A DNA stretch of 64,000 nt, taken from NCBI GenBank assembly GCA_035041965.1, contig JAPYMA010001918.1:39088-103087 (forward strand), written 5' to 3'. Shown one piece after another: positions 58,195 through 64,000 of this stretch. The notes under the pieces are model-generated. The model had not been told where the DNA came from. It saw only the letters and a list, made by a program, of their open reading frames with translations, and made no database searches. Source of the DNA: Anisakis pegreffii (taxonomy: Eukaryota; Nematoda; Chromadorea; Rhabditida; Anisakidae). The stretch's first letter is position 1. Each line of letters starts with the position of its first letter. Both the position numbers and the translations under genes were made by a program.

Positions 58195-58287
58195 ACTTCA
58201 GCAGCAGCAGTAGCAGCAATCATCATCCATCCAAGCATGCACCACATTCGATTTTTGATCGTGTGCATGTGCTGCTGCTGCTGCTGT
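58195..58287. repeat. Inverted CAG/CTG triplet repeats
   Basis: CAGCAGCAGTAGCAGCA at about 58200-58216 faces GTGCTGCTGCTGCTGCTG at about 58268-58285, about 50 bp away; the spacer also has imperfect complementarity (AGCATGCAC / GTGCATGTGCT). Confidence 0.8.
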
Positions 58288-58896
58288 ATTTTTTAATAGC
58301 ACTGATGGACAGCGGACAAGATTAAAATTATTCATTCGAATAAAAATTATTGCTTGTTCATTCATACGTACATTATTTTCGAGTATTTTTTGGACACATA
58401 CAGAGAGACATTGGAAGTTTGTCATTTAGAAATAGACATTATGCATGCTGCTGCTATAATAGCACTTGCATTCATAATTCAGTAACATTCTTTCTTACTC
58501 TTTCCTTTCATATAGCGAATTAATTCATTCACAATACATTCAAATAAGCTTGCAAATAAAACAGATTAAAATACTCCTACATAACAAGTAGTTCACGATG
58601 AATTAAATATTCAAAACGCTTTCTAATAAACAAATAAATTTGTGTTCTATGAAATACTCTAACGACACATCTCCAACAACAAACTTCACGAGAAAGGCTC
58701 AAAGGAACCGTTTATATAACGAATCGCTAAGAAGACTTTGAAAGAGTGTCAAAAGAATGAAGAATGAGTGAATTAAGATGATTGCATAATGTAAGAACGA
58801 GTGCATTAACTAAACATACTGAACTGACGATTCGAATTGATGAAATTCTCGAAATGATTTTCTGGAGACCTCCAAAACTATGCAGGCATTCCTTAC

Positions 58897-58959
58897 CTTC
58901 GATGGCCCCGACCCTATGAGCCCCAGCTTCTGACTAGGTCTACTCCTGTTCTCGGACAT
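58897..58959 (-). CDS. Orphan first-exon candidate
   Basis: On the minus strand ATG at 58957-58959 opens 21 codons (MSENRSRPSQ ... GSGPSK) directly followed by a strong donor GTAAGG, ending in phase 0. The GC content is higher than in the surroundings. A CAG precedes the ATG, so it could also be an internal exon. No partner exon was found to its left; the SMAD gene lies 3.2 kb downstream on the same strand but its first recognised exon does not accept a phase-0 join. Confidence 0.35.
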
Positions 58960-61900
58960 CTGCACGTCGACGACCTAACCGAACAACTTATCGTCCATAA
59001 ATTTTCATACGTAACAACAATCAAATCGTTCCTCTTTACACAAATAAAACTCTAATATCAATCCCATCTCCTCATATTAACGTATCCATTACAATCGTGT
59101 GCCGCATAAGTCTCATAAAATATATCGAGTAGTCTGAATTTTAATTTAAATCTTCATTTAGACTTATGGAATTATTTTGTTTTTGACAGCATCATTCCGA
59201 TACTGGTTTCATTCTGACTGTAAATTGAAAGATGCAATTGATCTCGTTGACAAGATCAAAATACAGCAATTGGTGATAGTGACTGGATAATGAAGTGATA
59301 AGAATATATGGTGTGTGATTTGGTGCTGGAAAGTATTGAATATGCTGAAAAAATAGTGGGTGAGTATAGGGAATTGAGTGAGGAATGTGTTATTTTGATA
59401 TAGCTGATAGGAAAGTGGAGAAGGGATGGTCTATTTGAGGATAGGGGTTGAGATAAAGTTTGCAGAATGATACTGGGACATATGGACAGGGGAAGGGCGT
59501 AAAGAAAGAGTGGATAGCGAGATGAGCGATGAGCTTAAAGATAACGTCCTTTCAAGAGGATATGATAGAGCCACCAGCCAGCCGACTGTCGTTAGCCGAT
59601 TTTGAGTGTGAAGAAGAATAAATTCTAAAAGGAATGAATAAATGAAGCGATAAGTAAATGAAGTACTATTAATTATATCGCATTCAATATCAATATTACA
59701 TATTCACTATAGAATAATCCTTCACAAATCGATTGAATATCACTCTCCAACGCAACATCTCTATAAAAACTTTCATATAAGTATAAGGGTTTCTATTTCG
59801 TGAATGGGGAGGGGGATTGAAACGGATATTCATTAAAAGCAGAGGTATATAGTACCTATCTTAAATACAACTTTAACCACTTTAAGGAATCAGAATGCAA
59901 TGCTGATCATGATTAACCACATCAGTATTGAATAATAATAATAGTAATAATAATAACAATAATAATAATAACTCATTTATAGAACACGAAACTATAAAAC
60001 AGTTCGATGAGGATGGTGTTCTTTAAAAAATATTCCAGAAATGAAAATAATTCAGGGAACGGCTAAAGTGAAACGGTAGGGGATTGGATAACTAGTGAAG
60101 ATTTAACGGACAGATTCGAGTTTGTGATAAGAGATGAGTGATAAAATGATCGGTCAATGAGTGATAACGCAGCACTCATCAACGAAAACAAATAAATAAA
60201 AAACATTCAATATTTTTTATCGTCAGCCCAATGGCGCCAATCGTCTGCATTCTGCTCTTATAAATACTTTTCATTGAATATCTCTTATTGATACTAGTTT
60301 GTCTTTGCAGTCAATTCATTTTAAGATTCGAAAACAGATGGATGGGAGGATGAGGGGGTGGGGGGAGGGAATGATCACGGAGGTCGATCGATCACAAATC
60401 GATAAATTTGAGCTGAAATTTTTGTGAATTACAGCAGCATCCTTTCTCGGAGACTAGAAAAGAAATGATTATAAAATAGGATTTTGAGTATTAATTGGAT
60501 GGGATTAGTGGATGAGAAGGAGGGACGTTGTCTATTCATTCCATAAGAAACATTTTTTTGGTTTGGGTGTGATTTTATTTGCGAATGATAGAAATGATGC
60601 GCAGTGGATGGAACGAGAGTTGTATCGAACATTACTCGCTGAATATTCGAAATTTCATTTTTTGGAGACGAAAATCTTTTTATTACTATTTGATTTGATT
60701 TATGAGTAACAGAGAGAGTGAGTGAATGTAAATGGAATGAAACGAAAAAGCAATCTTTCAAGTTTGTTCGCTAAAAATGTATCATCAGTTGAGAATATCC
60801 AAAGATTGATCGCACAGAACAATTCTGAATGTGAAACGATGACATTTGAAAACATTTTTGAAGATGTTTTCAGAAGAAAAAAGCGAGTGAGAGACATAAG
60901 AAAAGAGTTTTGAATTTTTTTGCCGACTAATAATCAAGAGAAGAGTAAAACATGAGAAATGCAAAATGAGAATCGATTGACTATGAGGTAAATCATGCGA
61001 CGACAATATGATGAAATTTTTCAACAATAGGAGTGTTCGAGGTGTATCACAACGGATAACGCCATCACAATCCGAAATGAAATCGATGCACATCTCAAAT
61101 CCACCCATCCAACTCCCTCAGCATCGATGAATTCAATACGAACTGTCAACGTCTCAATCCACTGATAACAGTACTTATGATAAATGTAACAACAAAAATA
61201 TGACATTAATATCATCAAAAATCGCACAAAGCAAGCATAAATAAACATGAGAGTTAGTCGACTGGCAGCCGTCTGACTGGCGCTCATTTTCTTCATTTTA
61301 TAAGACATTAATCATCAGTCATTAACATTTGATCTCTGAGAGATACAGACACACAAAGATTTATGACGGCAGACACTGAATTTCAGTGCTAGAGGCTAGA
61401 TAGGTAGGTAAATCATTATCATCAACAATAATCTCATTTAGAGTCTACTGCTACTAGATACAAATGGCTGGCTGGCTGTACGAATGGCTCAATAATAATA
61501 ATAATAATAGCAGCACAGCGAAGTGATCGAATTGATTATTAATAATTGATATTAAAACAAATGCATTATGAAACGTCATTGGCGCCGTCTAGCGATCACA
61601 CAAATAGAAACATCGCCGCACAACTATTATTTATTTTAAATAGTAATATTGATTAGTTTAATATTTCATTTTATCTATTGGTGTATAATTCAAATGCTGT
61701 TAGCTGTATGCATTGAATTGAGAACTTAACTGATATTTGCTTTGGTTTCAACATTAACTGAAACGAATACTTCATAGTTGATTTCCGTTTCATATCCAAA
61801 TTCATCGCATTCCAAAATGAGGATCAATTCTAAGCGCAGTTAGTTCCATGTTTCACATATAACAAGTTTCAAATTTTCAATTGTTCACTACTATTTTTTG

Positions 61901-64000
61901 GCCACTGATCGCAAATAATTCAAAATATGCAACAAAAAAATTCCTCGGTAACGAATCGATCCAACTTTCAAGCGATACACCTCTTTGCCGGTTTCGTTTG
62001 GATGTAAACCTTATCGCAAACGGATCTAATAAGATGGCTAATAACATTCGATAGGCACAAATGAATAACTGATGGTAATTCTCTACGATAGCAGATCGAT
62101 AGATATGCAGCACTCACCAAAGAATTTATCTATCCTCAAATAGACCCAGCAAAGCAAAATATTCATCGCGCAACATTTAACGATTATCCTCGATTATTCA
62201 TGCAAATGATTATTCATTAGAATGTAAGAATGCGAACAGAATAATCACCGAGAGGTCAATTTGAAACCAATCAACTTCGAGTGTATATAATAAAACGTGC
62301 TCGGCTCGGCTGGCTCATCCATATCGCCTGCATCCAAAAACTATATCATATCTTAGCGATGAACAGCTGTTATTTTACACTTATTTATTATTTTATTTAT
62401 GTACATTCACATAACTCAACCATCAGAACATATTCCGATGCACATGAATGCTGCCACTCGACGATGACAACAAGCACTATCTTGTATGACACTTGTCAGC
62501 ATTATTCTAATCAGACATTTAAACATGCTGCAAACAATAAGGCTCTCTTAGATGATCGGATATCAGTTTCGAGTTTCGAGCTCTGAGAATTCAGTGGCTC
62601 AGCAGCACTAGATCTTATAGGGAACGGCATAACAGAAAACGGGATAATGAGATAAAATAAAGTCAGATTTATAACGGGGGGATTTATGAGGTAATAACGC
62701 ACTCGAGAACGCAAGTTTTAATAAGGTTTAAGGCACCTATCTATCTCCATACTGCACGGAATTGCTTTAAACGAGCAAAAAGCTTGCTAAGCGTTCGACA
62801 TATGACACGCCACTGATTTTTCCAATCAATATTTTTACGGAAAATACATTCCATATTGCAGTAAATAAAATGCGTTTCTTTGAACAACAATCAATTGCTC
62901 GAATAGTGATCAAAACGCACAAATAACAAGCAAAATAATGCAAACGCAAGTAATCATTACAACATTCTAAATCATTACGTACAAACACACGCAACATTCA
63001 CTCGTTCAATCAACATTTTATTTCATTCGCTGTTCAATAATCATCATTTCTATCTATGATCACCTCTCATATTCTCATACTATTTAGGCATGTCGCTAGC
63101 TGTTCCACCTTATCACCACTAGCATTTTCCTGTCTCTTGCACACTGCTTTATTTCCTCCTCTTCCAACTTCTCCAATCACACCAACTAAACATCATCAAC
63201 AAATTCTGTTTTCATTCCGTAAACGGAAACGATTTGCATAAAAATCGATAATCAGTGATCGTCATAAGTAAGTGGAGTCAAGAGCAGCAGCGCGCACTCT
63301 CTGATAAAGAACTCTATCCAACGCATTCCGATTGATCACCTCTCTCCTTATCAGTGCCATTACGATAAATACGAAACTTTTTATTACTCGAATACTCATT
63401 CCGAATGTTATTTCCAAGCAAACATTGAACCACACTGCGACCACTTTATCACTATTTTCATTCGTTATTATTTGAAATGGATAAACCAATTCACGCTTTA
63501 TATCCCCTATATATCCACAAGTATTTCATATAGTACATCCCATTATTGATAAATATTATATTAGATCTATCTCATTATAATTTATCTCATTAAATAGTAA
63601 CAATACAAATAACAATAATAATAATAATACTAATAAGTAGAATAAATTAAACAGAAAATAATGATAAAGTAATAATTAATGCACACGAACAAGCGAACGA
63701 ACCTAAACTCATTCATTCACAAAGAGATAGTTATGCGTTGACATGCATACACTAAACATACAAAATTTTGTATAAAAAATAAAAGAGAGCTGTATCTGAA
63801 CTGTATTATCGATCGTGCGAGTGTACAATATTACTGTCGATTCATATTTTAACACGACAGCCATTCGATGGCATCAGTTTACAGTTTGCTTAGCGTATAT
63901 TTTTAAATTATATACACGTTTTTCTTATGGAATTGTACATTGGGATCGTGATACTATTGCACTGGATCATATTATTATTAAATTATTATAATGGAAAGTA

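Larger units (their letters stand above)
55737..64000. other. Gene-poor 8-kb right end
   Basis: AT-rich with AAT runs (about 59935-59975, 61490-61510, 63600-63640), a GGGGAGGG tract near 60355-60370, and inverted CAG/CTG repeats at 58195-58285. One orphan exon candidate (58897-58959) is listed separately. A C1-like fragment SCRVCKEKCHRDCD at 57722-57763 (+) is noted in findings. ORFs at 60512-60913 and 61021-61308 show no recognisable protein features. Confidence 0.5.

Noticed and set aside
57830..58425. Overlapping minus-strand ORFs of 75-129 codons
   Set aside because: Driven by CAG/CTG repeats and AT-rich sequence; no splice sites, motifs or consistent composition.
60512..61308. ORFs of 60-107 codons on both strands
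   Set aside because: No recognisable domain, splice context or clear start; strands conflict.

Overview
The window is nuclear DNA from a nematode, judging by its proteins and gene structure. Coding exons are short (often 50-250 bp), AT-rich and joined by small GT-AG introns whose acceptors read TTTCAG. Several start codons sit a few bases after an orphan TTTCAG, as expected for spliced-leader trans-splicing. AAT-type microsatellites are common. I could not fix the species or clade from sequence alone. Most genes are split into exons that look like unrelated short ORFs, so gene spans below were built by joining exons by hand, with phase checked where stated.

Layout. 1-6.7 kb (+): the 3' part of a DDX10/Dbp4 DEAD-box helicase gene, then a complete UTP15 gene; both act in 18S rRNA/SSU processome assembly and they may form an operon. 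7.1-8.1 kb: two exons of a small membrane protein (-) and unresolved coding-like blocks (+). 8.5-9.2 kb: a diverged tandem repeat. 10.0-12.2 kb (-): AP-1 clathrin adaptor mu chain (10 exons, 422 aa). 13.6-15.5 kb (-): a NEK8/NEKL-2 family kinase. 16.5-17.2 kb (-): a tiny ribosomal protein eL41 gene (22 aa, two exons) followed by a doubtful or broken gene. 17.8-20.3 kb: two convergent LITAF-like genes. 20.9-23.1 kb: a patchwork of diverged direct repeats with one orphan exon. 23.3-29.8 kb (+): two adjacent C2H2 zinc-finger genes built from a repeated three-finger module. 30.2 kb (-): a small basic ORF. 31.3-31.9 kb: a 72-bp minisatellite with a perfect GC-rich palindrome. 32.4-33.1 kb (+): cytochrome c oxidase subunit IV.

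34.1-38.8 kb (+): VPS35L, the large retriever subunit, with an antisense tRNA-Gly(GCC) gene in one intron. 38.8-41.6 kb: repeats. 41.6-42.6 kb (+): a small secreted eight-cysteine protein. 44.5-47.7 kb (+): an SLC22-type organic ion transporter. 48.1 kb: a G-rich 34-bp minisatellite. 50.4-51.5 kb (+): an unknown secreted protein. 53.6-55.7 kb (-): an inhibitory SMAD (SMAD6/7 type). 55.7-64 kb: gene-poor, with one orphan exon candidate.

The genes are mostly housekeeping: ribosome assembly and translation (DDX10, UTP15, eL41, tRNA-Gly), endosomal traffic (AP-1 mu, VPS35L, two LITAF proteins, NEKL-2 kinase), respiration (COX4), TGF-beta signalling (I-SMAD) and transport (SLC22). I see no bacterial, viral or CRISPR material. 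The least explained parts are the orphan exons, the two unknown secreted proteins, the zinc-finger pair and the repeat blocks.
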